Below the pieces are notes generated by a model. The model searched no databases. It was given only the letters and a program-made list of their open reading frames with translations, and was not told the DNA's origin. A program made the position numbers and the translations under genes. Of a DNA stretch of 9,061 nucleotides, positions 1-6,101 are shown in pieces; position 1 is the first letter of the stretch; each line of letters begins with the position of its first letter. The stretch is from Deltaproteobacteria bacterium UBA6967 (GTDB lineage: Bacteria; SAR324; NAC60-12), in contig DJYX01000156.1 in the NCBI GenBank assembly GCA_002450295.1, positions 652-9,712 of the forward strand. Direction: 5' to 3'.

Positions 1-27
1 GCCTGAAACTAGTAAAATTCGCTTCAT
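1..27 (-). CDS. Start of a further sox-operon gene, cut by the window edge
   Basis: Nine codons are visible, reading MKRILLVSG, before the sequence ends. The ATG lies 16 bases after the soxA stop and is preceded by AAGGAGA seven bases upstream, the same ribosome-binding sequence used by soxY and soxA, so a real gene start is likely. Two basic residues followed by a hydrophobic run would fit the beginning of a signal peptide. In many bacteria soxB follows soxA, but nine residues cannot identify the protein. It could equally be another cytochrome or an accessory sox gene. Confidence 0.6.
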
Positions 28-34
28 TTCTCTT

Positions 35-41
35 TCTCCTT
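35..41 (-). promoter_or_regulatory. Ribosome-binding site of the truncated gene
   Basis: AAGGAGA on the minus strand, seven bases before the ATG at 27-25. It is the main evidence that the nine visible codons are a real gene start. Confidence 0.65.
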
Positions 42-43
42 GA

Positions 44-886
44 TTACTTACGGGCGCCAGGGCCGTTGGTTTCCATGCCGTTGTTCATGTAGGCCATGAA
101 GTATTCGAGGTTACGGTATTCCGGGCCTTGGGCCTTGAAAGATCTAGCCCGAACCTGTTCATTACAGCCACCGTATCTTCGATGCATTGTCCCCATTGCT
201 CCCCACTTCGAGCGATAAACTGGGAAGTGGGTGGTGTGGCCGAGAGCCGGACTGAGCATGTCAGCACGCACCTTGTTACCGGAGTTGTACACATGGCAGT
301 CTGCACAACTCATCGCCAGTTGACCACGCTTTGTGTAGTAAAATTCCTTACCCATCTCATAGGCAGCCAAAGCATCTCCATTAGGAATGCTAACCTGGAT
401 CGCATGACCGCGACCCTGGAAGGCTACGTAAGCACTGAGCGAGGCAATTTTTCCTTTTTTCCAGCCGAAGGGCTTCTCACCATTGGCAGATCTACACTCA
501 TTTAAAGCTAACTCCAGTGTCATCACCTGCTTACGGGAGTCATCCCAGTGAGGATACTTTGCACGGAGACCATCTTCAGGGGTAGTGTCAAAGCAATCTT
601 GGTAGGTTTTGCCATTGGCAAATGGAGTATTCCAGATGTCTTCACCTTCACCAAGTGCTAACTCATAGGGTGGAAACTCCTCAATCGATAGCCATTCGTC
701 ATAAGCCGCTTGATTCAGTGCGTAAGCACCATTCATGTAGGCACTCATTTCAACACCGCTGTGGCGATTCTTGAAGTAATCGACAAATGACTTACGATCG
801 GTTTCTGGATCTGTTTTGGCAGAAACACTGCTCACTGCGAATAGTCCAATCAGCCCTAAGGAGGCCAGCCATTTCTTAATCTTCAT
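44..886 (-). CDS. soxA: SoxA, diheme-derived but single-heme c-type cytochrome subunit of SoxAX
   Basis: SoxA is the larger subunit of the periplasmic SoxAX cytochrome, which oxidatively couples thiosulfate to the SoxY cysteine. The 280-residue protein has a Sec signal peptide (residues 1-23, cut after VSA). A CADCH heme site lies at C194/C197/H198. C241, in GGCNEQVRA, matches the conserved SoxA cysteine that becomes the persulfide heme ligand and active site. The N-terminal domain has no CxxCH but keeps C98 and C131, which probably form the disulfide seen in single-heme SoxA proteins. The start is supported by AAGGAGA seven bases upstream. It lies 27 bases after soxZ and 16 bases before the next gene, within one operon. 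Identification is firm; the disulfide is inferred from the family. Confidence 0.95.
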   Translation of the reverse strand: MKIKKWLASLGLIGLFAVSSVSAKTDPETDRKSFVDYFKNRHSGVEMSAYMNGAYALNQAAYDEWLSIEEFPPYELALGEGEDIWNTPFANGKTYQDCFDTTPEDGLRAKYPHWDDSRKQVMTLELALNECRSANGEKPFGWKKGKIASLSAYVAFQGRGHAIQVSIPNGDALAAYEMGKEFYYTKRGQLAMSCADCHVYNSGNKVRADMLSPALGHTTHFPVYRSKWGAMGTMHRRYGGCNEQVRARSFKAQGPEYRNLEYFMAYMNNGMETNGPGARK

Positions 887-913
887 GTGCTTCTCTCCTT
901 GTCTGTGGATAAA

Positions 914-1216
914 TTATTTGACCTTTCCCTTACCGTCAAAGGTCTGTCCTTCATTGTCGATCATAGCAATTTCAATAGTATCGCCCTTTTTACCATCATA
1001 TTGAAAAGCCAGATAGGGGTTCTTGGAAACTGCCGGGCTCCACTGTGCTTCCATAATAACTTCACCATTTGCCTTGGCAGTGATTTGTTGAATGAAGTGT
1101 TCGGGAATTTTATTTCCACTTTTGTCTTTGCGCTGACCAGTTTCCATGGGGTGCTTTACAAGCGCTTTTACCGTAACGAGTCCGCCTTGCTCTTTAGCTC
1201 TCATTCGAATGGACAT
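914..1216 (-). CDS. soxZ: SoxZ, sulfur-carrier complex subunit
   Basis: SoxZ pairs with SoxY to form the periplasmic carrier on which sulfur intermediates stay bound during thiosulfate oxidation. The 100-residue protein has the usual family length. It starts MSIRMRAKEQGG, has the KHPMETGQRKD segment typical of SoxZ near residues 21-32, and contains no cysteine. It lacks a signal peptide, as expected for a subunit exported with SoxY through Tat. The ATG has GAGAGG four bases upstream. The gene lies 31 bases after soxY and 27 bases before soxA, fitting co-production of Y and Z. Identification is firm from sequence and order together. Confidence 0.95.
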   Translation of the reverse strand: MSIRMRAKEQGGLVTVKALVKHPMETGQRKDKSGNKIPEHFIQQITAKANGEVIMEAQWSPAVSKNPYLAFQYDGKKGDTIEIAMIDNEGQTFDGKGKVK

Positions 1217-1247
1217 GTTTCCTCTCTAAAGTAGATGAATAATTGAA

Positions 1248-1712
1248 TCAACCACCACAACCACCAATGGTCACCTTAATTTCTTTGGTTGCTTTCATGA
1301 GTTGCCCGTCTGCTTTGACAACAGCGTGGACAGCCGATGTTTTGCCCATTTTGATGCGGGTGGAAACATAAGGACGCAATCCTTTGCCAACCTGATAGTG
1401 CGCAGCTAATGGATTCGGGTTCTCATCAACCAAAAGAGAAATCGATTCTACATTAGGTAAGTCCGCTTGGATCGTTATAGGAACGACTGCCCCATTTTCA
1501 GCAATATCCGGAGCCTTCATGAAAATTTTGTCAGAATCGATCATACTCTCTGAACCGTGAACCTGATTCAGTGCTTCAGATGTCGTTTTTGAGCGGAAAG
1601 CCTGCTGATTCCAGGCAGCCCAAACTTTCTTTGGCAGTGCTAACCCAGCAGAAACCGCAGCTGCCAGCACACCGGCAAAACCAACTTTTCTTAAAAATTC
1701 CCTACGATTCAT
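1248..1712 (-). CDS. soxY: SoxY, sulfur-carrying subunit with C-terminal cysteine arm
   Basis: SoxY carries the pathway intermediates on a cysteine in a flexible C-terminal tail. The 154-residue precursor ends GGCGG, with the carrier cysteine at C152, the hallmark of the family. The N-terminus MNRREFLRKVGFAG is a twin-arginine signal, with probable cleavage around residues 32-33 after KKVWA. Folded SoxYZ would therefore be exported by Tat, with SoxZ carried along. The start is set by AAGGAGA six bases upstream, partly overlapping the soxX stop TAA. Only nine bases separate soxX and soxY. The periplasmic thioredoxin and DsbD encoded divergently nearby are plausible keepers of C152 in a usable redox state; that link is inferred. 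Confidence 0.96.
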   Translation of the reverse strand: MNRREFLRKVGFAGVLAAAVSAGLALPKKVWAAWNQQAFRSKTTSEALNQVHGSESMIDSDKIFMKAPDIAENGAVVPITIQADLPNVESISLLVDENPNPLAAHYQVGKGLRPYVSTRIKMGKTSAVHAVVKADGQLMKATKEIKVTIGGCGG

Positions 1713-1721
1713 CTTTTCTCC

Positions 1722-2093
1722 TTACAATGAGTGAATGTAGTCAGTGACTAGGTCGATTTCTCGCTCTGAGAGAATTCGGTGAGCCCCAAAAGGTGGCATG
1801 AATGCATTGGGGTTGCGGACTCTGGGATCCCAAATCTGTGCTCGCAAATCGTGCCAATCCGGATAGCGCTGCTTCATCATCATCAATGCGGGAGCTGTAT
1901 TACCAGGCAATTCGCCGTTATCCATCACATGGCAGGCGAGGCAGTTTCCTCCTCGCCGGTTCCAGGCGATCTTTTTGCCAGCTGCAATTCTCTCCTGGAT
2001 TGACATTTCCTTAGCACTCACTGTCTGACTCGTTGCAACTAATCCTGCTAGCAGCAACGAGGTCATGCCCAGAGAGGCCAACTTCTTTCTCAT
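1722..2093 (-). CDS. soxX: SoxX, small single-heme c-type cytochrome subunit of SoxAX
   Basis: SoxX is the small cytochrome subunit of SoxAX and passes electrons from thiosulfate coupling to a soluble or membrane acceptor. From the chosen start the protein has 123 residues. It has a signal peptide (residues 1-27, ending TVSA), a CLACH heme site at C51/C54/H55, and NAFMPPFG with M99 as the likely sixth heme ligand, the usual SoxX pattern. Two ATG codons stand in tandem at 2096 and 2093. GAGGAGG ends four bases before the first and seven before the second, so the second is preferred. A longer reading from 2183 adds a charged stretch before the signal peptide and is unlikely. This is the first gene of the visible operon. 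Confidence 0.93.
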   Translation of the reverse strand: MRKKLASLGMTSLLLAGLVATSQTVSAKEMSIQERIAAGKKIAWNRRGGNCLACHVMDNGELPGNTAPALMMMKQRYPDWHDLRAQIWDPRVRNPNAFMPPFGAHRILSEREIDLVTDYIHSL

Positions 2094-2100
2094 CATGAAT

Positions 2101-2107
2101 CCTCCTC
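2101..2107 (-). promoter_or_regulatory. Ribosome-binding site that fixes the soxX start
   Basis: GAGGAGG on the minus strand, seven bases before the ATG at 2093 and four before the ATG at 2096. It shows that translation starts here and not at the ATG at 2183. Confidence 0.75.
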
Positions 2108-2222
2108 TGTTTTCAGGTCTGGAAACCGCGGATCGGTCATCAAAAAATTCTGAACCACGACCTTGATCAAGCCCATGATCCATTGGAGAAAATCTGTATC
2201 CGCTGCCTTAGATTTGGATTCT

Positions 2223-2256
2223 GACAATTCGAATACAAATTTTGTGGCATTTTGTC
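2223..2256. repeat. Nested inverted repeats, possible operator
   Basis: GACAA at 2223-2227 faces TTGTC at 2252-2256. Almost concentric with it lies a shorter dyad, ACAAA-T-TTTGT, at 2235-2245. The palindrome ATTCGAAT at 2227-2234 sits at the left arm. The position in the middle of the divergent intergenic region would suit a regulator that controls both units. The arms are short and the region is AT-rich, so chance is a real alternative. Confidence 0.3.
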
Positions 2257-2320
2257 TAACATTTTGGTCTTATGATGTCCAATCTTTTTTCATTTATATT
2301 CAAATATTATGAAATACTAA

Positions 2321-2857
2321 ATGATTATTCCTCTTCAATCTCGATTAAGTCTGACTAGAAGACAAATACAAAAAAGATTATTAATTTTTGGAGGGTTAAT
2401 ACTGATTATTTTGATCAGTGGAACCAACCAGAGCAGTGCTGATATTCCCGAAATGCCAATAGCAATCGATTTGAAAGCATTTGCAGATAAGTACCCAGAT
2501 AGAGTCGTTGTGCTCTATTTCACAGCGGAATATTGCATGTATTGTCAGGCATTGGATCGTGAGGTGCTGGGTCCCGTTTTGCGTAGTGGAGACTACGAAG
2601 CGATTTCCCAATTTTTTCGTGTTCAACACGATGAACCAGAGACCAAACTGATCGATTTTGACGGAAAAAAAATCAGCAATCGGGACTTGATTCAACGCTA
2701 CCAAGTAGACGTAACTCCAACTATAATTTTTCTTGGGCCAGATGGTCGGGAAGTCGCCTCTTCGATTGTAGGATTTCTAACTGTTGATTTTTACGGTGCC
2801 TATCTGGATCAAAGTATTCAAGACGGACGAACCCACCTCCTTTCGAAAACGAACTGA
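2321..2857 (+). CDS. Exported thioredoxin-fold protein (SoxW/SoxS-like)
   Basis: Probably a periplasmic thiol-disulfide reductase that takes electrons from the DsbD encoded three bases downstream. The 178-residue protein has a basic N-terminus (RRQIQKR at 13-19), a hydrophobic stretch at about 20-33 and a likely signal cleavage after SSA (residue 40), though a retained membrane anchor is possible. The thioredoxin fold follows: VVVLYFTAEYCMYC with the active-site pair C72/C75, then VTPT with the expected cis-proline P133. The divergent sox operon suggests roles in keeping SoxYZ active or in cytochrome c maturation, as proposed for SoxS and SoxW elsewhere; the exact orthology is not settled here. 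The ATG is the first possible start, because an in-frame TAA precedes it directly. No ribosome-binding site is visible. Confidence 0.85.
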   Translation: MIIPLQSRLSLTRRQIQKRLLIFGGLILIILISGTNQSSADIPEMPIAIDLKAFADKYPDRVVVLYFTAEYCMYCQALDREVLGPVLRSGDYEAISQFFRVQHDEPETKLIDFDGKKISNRDLIQRYQVDVTPTIIFLGPDGREVASSIVGFLTVDFYGAYLDQSIQDGRTHLLSKTN

Positions 2858-2860
2858 AAA

Positions 2861-4729
2861 ATGCGAATCCTGCTCCTATTGTTCCTTCTCTCATGGCCAC
2901 TTTCGGCTACAGCTCAGTTCGATGATCCTGAAATTCCAGAAATTATCGTGAGAGTTCAGAGCGCTTTGGAACCCAGCGATCCTCGACCAGGGGAACATGT
3001 TCGGATTGTAGTGACTGCCCAGATTGAGAAGGGTTGGAAAATTTATTCCGTGGTTCCATCCAAGGAAGAGTTCGCTCCAATTGCGTCCGCGTTGGAATGG
3101 GACGCGGGGAATTGGGAATCCTTGGGTCCTTTTTACGAGACCAATCCAATCTCAGAACCTGATCCTGTATTGGGAATGGTCTTAAGTTACCACAAAGGTG
3201 AGAGTAGCTTTTACCAGAATTTCAAGGTACCAACCACTGATAGTAGGGAGAGTGCTGGCGAAGGCCGCATCACTTTTCAGGCTTGCAGTGACCGAGTTTG
3301 TTTGCCTCCTGATGAGGTACAATTCTCTCTTCCAGCTGCAATCACTGCAGGCGGTGTGCGCTCGGAATACTCTGTGCCAAATTTCAGCGTCAATCCTGAT
3401 ATGGGTGGAGTTGCTAAGGTAGCGGAAGCAACCAGCCTAATAGGTTTTCTGGGTTTAGCAGTATTGGCAGGATTTTTTGCTTTGTTGACTCCCTGCGTTC
3501 TACCAATGATTCCAATAACGGTTTCTTTTTTTACAGCGCAAGCTCAACAATCTCGTGGTGCGTCTCTTCGACTGGTTGCCACTTTTGCTCTGGGGTTGGT
3601 CGGAACCTACACCATCTTGGGCATGGGAATGTCTCTGTTGTTTGGAGCCGCAGGGATTGTTCAACTGGCTTCCAATCCGTGGTTGAACTTGGCTGTTGGT
3701 GTCCTCTTTGTGCTGTTTGCGGTGAGTCTGATCGGTTTCCTGGATTTCAGTCTACCACCAGCGTTAATTAACCGGCTGGACTCTTTTTCCAGAAAGACTG
3801 GGGGTTTGGCAGGCATCTTCCTGATTGGGGTGGCCTTTACCTTCACGGCTTTCACCTGCACGATCCAGTTTGTGGGCACTCTGTTATTGGCAGCAGCCCG
3901 AGGAGAGTGGTTTCTACCGATCCTTGGAATGTTGGTGTTCTCAACAGTCTTTGCGTTGCCGTTCATTCTGATGGGCCTCTTCCCAACCTTGATTCGGCGT
4001 TCCCAAGGCCTTTCGGGCAACTGGATGGAACACCTCAAGATTGTGCTTGGGATTTTGGAGTTGGGGATTGCTTGGAAGTTCTTTAGTAACGCTGATTTGG
4101 TGTGGCAATGGGGCGTGCTGGATCGGGAAGTAGTTTTGGCGGCTTGGGCGTTGCTGATGGTTGCAATTGCAGCATTTCTACTGGGACAATTCCCGATCAA
4201 AGGAATCCGAATTGGACATCTGGGCCCGGGTTATCTTGGTTTTGGGGTGGTTTTCTTGATTTTCGGGCTTTACTTCGGATCAGGTGTGGTAGGGAAGGAG
4301 CTCAATCCGCTGGTCGAGAGCTACCTACCACCACCAATCCAGGGGACTGGGGATTTTGAGAAACTTTCAGCAGAGGCTGGATTAGTCTGGCATGATAACT
4401 TTCCTGAAGCCCTAGCCGTTGCTCAGGAAACCCAAAAACCACTATTTCTAGATTTTACAGGATATACCTGCGTGAATTGCCGCTGGATGGAGAAAAGTGT
4501 TTTTGCCAAACCAGAAGTGTTGAAGGTGTTTCAAGAAGAGTTTGTACTTGCGCAGCTCTACACGGACGGAGGCTCCTTCCAGGAGGCAAACCGGGAGCTG
4601 CAAATGGAGCGCTTTAACACTTTGGCGCTGCCCTTTTACGTGGTTCTCAATGCGAATGATCAGGAAATTAAACGTCATGCGGGCATTATCCCTGATCCAA
4701 AGGATTTCCTGACATTTCTGGAGTTTTAA
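2861..4729 (+). CDS. dsbD: DsbD, thiol:disulfide interchange protein (three-domain)
   Basis: Inner-membrane protein that carries reducing power from cytoplasmic thioredoxin to periplasmic thiol proteins. The 622 residues show the full family layout. There is a signal peptide (1-18, ending SATA). An N-terminal alpha domain has C142/C147 in ACSDRVCLPP. A membrane domain, about residues 192-476 with roughly eight helices, has C212 in LTPCVLPMIPIT and C333 in AFTCTIQFVGT. A C-terminal thioredoxin-like gamma domain has C537/C540 in GYTCVNCRWME. At +3 from C333, where family members usually have proline, this protein has Gln336. The gene follows the thioredoxin gene by three bases and is almost certainly co-transcribed; no clear ribosome-binding site precedes it, so translational coupling is likely. 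It probably serves SoxYZ and cytochrome c maturation, as SoxV does in other sox loci. Confidence 0.94.
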   Translation: MRILLLLFLLSWPLSATAQFDDPEIPEIIVRVQSALEPSDPRPGEHVRIVVTAQIEKGWKIYSVVPSKEEFAPIASALEWDAGNWESLGPFYETNPISEPDPVLGMVLSYHKGESSFYQNFKVPTTDSRESAGEGRITFQACSDRVCLPPDEVQFSLPAAITAGGVRSEYSVPNFSVNPDMGGVAKVAEATSLIGFLGLAVLAGFFALLTPCVLPMIPITVSFFTAQAQQSRGASLRLVATFALGLVGTYTILGMGMSLLFGAAGIVQLASNPWLNLAVGVLFVLFAVSLIGFLDFSLPPALINRLDSFSRKTGGLAGIFLIGVAFTFTAFTCTIQFVGTLLLAAARGEWFLPILGMLVFSTVFALPFILMGLFPTLIRRSQGLSGNWMEHLKIVLGILELGIAWKFFSNADLVWQWGVLDREVVLAAWALLMVAIAAFLLGQFPIKGIRIGHLGPGYLGFGVVFLIFGLYFGSGVVGKELNPLVESYLPPPIQGTGDFEKLSAEAGLVWHDNFPEALAVAQETQKPLFLDFTGYTCVNCRWMEKSVFAKPEVLKVFQEEFVLAQLYTDGGSFQEANRELQMERFNTLALPFYVVLNANDQEIKRHAGIIPDPKDFLTFLEF

Positions 4730-4803
4730 CCCTATTTTTTCTCTGTCTGAAAATTCGCTTTTTTGCTGACGGGTTGAGTTTTCTTGTAATAGCGTTAATT
4801 TAC

Positions 4804-4831
4804 TGTCAAATCCTTCATATTTTTTTTGACA
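4804..4831. repeat. Perfect inverted repeat upstream of the response regulator
   Basis: TGTCAAA (4804-4810) and TTTGACA (4825-4831) are exact seven-base inverted arms around a 14-base AT-rich spacer. It ends 28 bases before the regulator ATG. The right arm contains a textbook -35 hexamer TTGACA, but no -10 box lies 15-18 bases further on. An operator for self-control is possible. As a terminator it would be weak, because the stem is AT-rich and has a long loop. The rest of the gap 4730-4859 is AT-rich with no convincing terminator for dsbD. Confidence 0.4.
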
Positions 4832-4859
4832 AAAACTGTAACTAATTTTGGTGAGTGCC

Positions 4860-5981
4860 ATGGAATCCCAAGCTTCGTATCGCCTATTGCTTGTTGAGGA
4901 CTCTGAGGAACAACGTCTGATCGTTGAGCAGATGTTGCTTCAAATTGACAGCGAAAGCTACCAAGTGGACTCTGCAGCTACTTATGCTGAGGCGCTTACT
5001 TTTATACAGCGGCACAGCTATGACATGCTGCTGATCGATTTCTATTTGGACTCTCCTCACACCGCCCTCGATTTGATGCAGGAAGTTCGCTTGCTCAATT
5101 TGCCTGTGGTAGTAATTACAGCGGATGAAGATCGCACAGTGTTCCTCCAATGTTTCCAGAAGGGAGCCAAGGAATTCCTAAATAAGCCAGTCAACCTTGT
5201 TGAAATGCAGGTTCGTTTACGCTCTGTCCTACATGCAAGAAACTATGAGCGATCCTTGTTGGAAGAAATTCAGGAACGCCGACGGATTGAGATGCAGCTC
5301 CGCCAGCAGGAACGGATGAACAGAATTTTGGTGGAGGCGTTCCCCCATCTGATTATGCGCTTTGATCAAGACAACATTCTGTTGGATTACAAGAACGATC
5401 CTGATTGCTTGTTAGGACCGCCGGGCACCAAGGGCAAATTCCTTAGAGAATTGCCGCTACCAGAAAATTTGCGGCGTCAGATCTCTCAGTTGACCCATCT
5501 TGTTCGTGAGTCAAATACGGATGAGGAGGTGAGCTATAGCACCCGAAATGAAGACTTTGAATTGACTCGCTACGAACTGCAGGGGTATCCCAGTGAAAGC
5601 AAGGAAGTAATCGTCTTCCTACGAACCTATAACGAGCAGGATGAGTACTCGCTGCTCACCGCACATAACCTGACCATTAATCTATCAAATAAAGAAGTTC
5701 GGCGAGGATCCAGCACCATCTATCTGAACCGAAAAGAATATCGGATGCTGCTCTATTTCATGAAGAACCCAAATCGTATCCTGAGTAAAGATATGATCCT
5801 GAATACGGTCTGGGGACATGATTATGAGCCTGAGGCAAGAGTGGTGGACACCCTGATCGCACGCTTACGCAAAAAGATTGACCAAGGCTTTGAGCCGAAA
5901 TTCATCAGTACGGAGCGTGGGGTAGGATATTCCTTCAGAACTTCTGACTGGCGTAAAGGACGTGAGGTCGTCCACGATTGA
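4860..5981 (+). CDS. Response regulator: receiver, PAS-like, OmpR-type winged helix
   Basis: Cytoplasmic two-component transcription regulator of 373 residues, much longer than the 220-240 of ordinary OmpR-family regulators. The receiver domain (about 7-125) has acidic E13/D14, phospho-acceptor D60 in LLID, T87 and K109 in NKP, all expected for phosphorylation. A charged, probably coiled-coil linker (about 128-155) leads to a PAS-like region (about 156-260). The C-terminal winged helix (about 265-362) contains YLNRKEYRMLLYFMKNPNR and TERGVGYSF, typical of Trans_reg_C domains. No histidine kinase lies in the window. The ATG at 4860 is preferred because GGTGAG lies four bases upstream; TTG at 4848 and GTG at 4851 are in-frame alternatives. 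Target genes are unknown. The downstream ParA gene, or the sox and dsbD genes, are candidates only by position. Confidence 0.88.
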   Translation: MESQASYRLLLVEDSEEQRLIVEQMLLQIDSESYQVDSAATYAEALTFIQRHSYDMLLIDFYLDSPHTALDLMQEVRLLNLPVVVITADEDRTVFLQCFQKGAKEFLNKPVNLVEMQVRLRSVLHARNYERSLLEEIQERRRIEMQLRQQERMNRILVEAFPHLIMRFDQDNILLDYKNDPDCLLGPPGTKGKFLRELPLPENLRRQISQLTHLVRESNTDEEVSYSTRNEDFELTRYELQGYPSESKEVIVFLRTYNEQDEYSLLTAHNLTINLSNKEVRRGSSTIYLNRKEYRMLLYFMKNPNRILSKDMILNTVWGHDYEPEARVVDTLIARLRKKIDQGFEPKFISTERGVGYSFRTSDWRKGREVVHD

Positions 5982-6101
5982 GCATGTGAAGAGTGGCGAT
6001 TGCTTGGTACGAATTCCGCAACTGGTACCTTAATCACCTGAATTGACGGGTGGACAATGATTCGCTATTGAAGTCCTAATAACTGCTCCTGATTTTACTG
6101 C
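5982..6101 (+). promoter_or_regulatory. Gap before the ParA gene, with a weak promoter candidate
   Basis: This 120-base gap holds TTGACG at 6043-6048 and, 17 bases on, TATTGA at 6066-6071. The first box is good and the second poor, so a ParA promoter here is only possible; read-through from the regulator gene is the alternative. A small hairpin (CACCTG 6035-6040 with CGGGTG 6047-6052, one G-T pair) overlaps the first box and has no T-run after it. No Shine-Dalgarno sequence is visible before the ATG at 6102. Confidence 0.3.

Larger units (their letters stand above)
2097..2320. promoter_or_regulatory. Divergent promoter region between the sox and thioredoxin/dsbD units
   Basis: The only gap in the left half large enough for two promoters lies between the divergent soxX and thioredoxin starts. 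It is very AT-rich from about 2215 to 2320. TATGAT at 2271-2276 and TATTAT at 2305-2310 on the plus strand resemble -10 boxes, but neither has a good -35 box at the right distance. I could not fix a minus-strand promoter for soxX. If TATTAT were used, transcription would begin close to the ATG at 2321, which lacks a ribosome-binding site, so a leaderless message is possible. That is inference. Confidence 0.5.

Noticed and set aside
128..505. Open frame on the plus strand inside soxA
   Set aside because: It is antisense to a clearly conserved cytochrome gene, and its product shows no domain, signal or start context.
2094..2183. Longer soxX reading from an ATG at 2183
   Set aside because: It would place about 30 charged residues before a good signal peptide, and the ribosome-binding site GAGGAGG lies inside it, just before the ATG pair at 2096/2093.
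3661..4200. Long minus-strand open frame inside dsbD
   Set aside because: Its product is rich in Arg, Lys, Asn and Pro as expected for the reverse reading of membrane-helix codons, and dsbD is intact on the other strand.
4730..4803. Rho-independent terminator after dsbD
   Set aside because: T-runs are present at 4734-4740 and 4759-4764, but no GC-rich stem stands directly before either of them.
4826..4854. TTGACA as a -35 promoter box for the regulator
   Set aside because: No -10-like hexamer occurs 15-18 bases downstream, where the sequence is GGTGAG-like and overlaps the start codon region.
4848..4859. TTG or GTG start for the response regulator
   Set aside because: The ATG at 4860 has GGTGAG four bases upstream and gives a normal receiver-domain N-terminus; the extra four residues have no support.
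6035..6052. Hairpin after the response regulator as terminator
   Set aside because: The six-pair stem includes a G-T pair and is not followed by a T-run.
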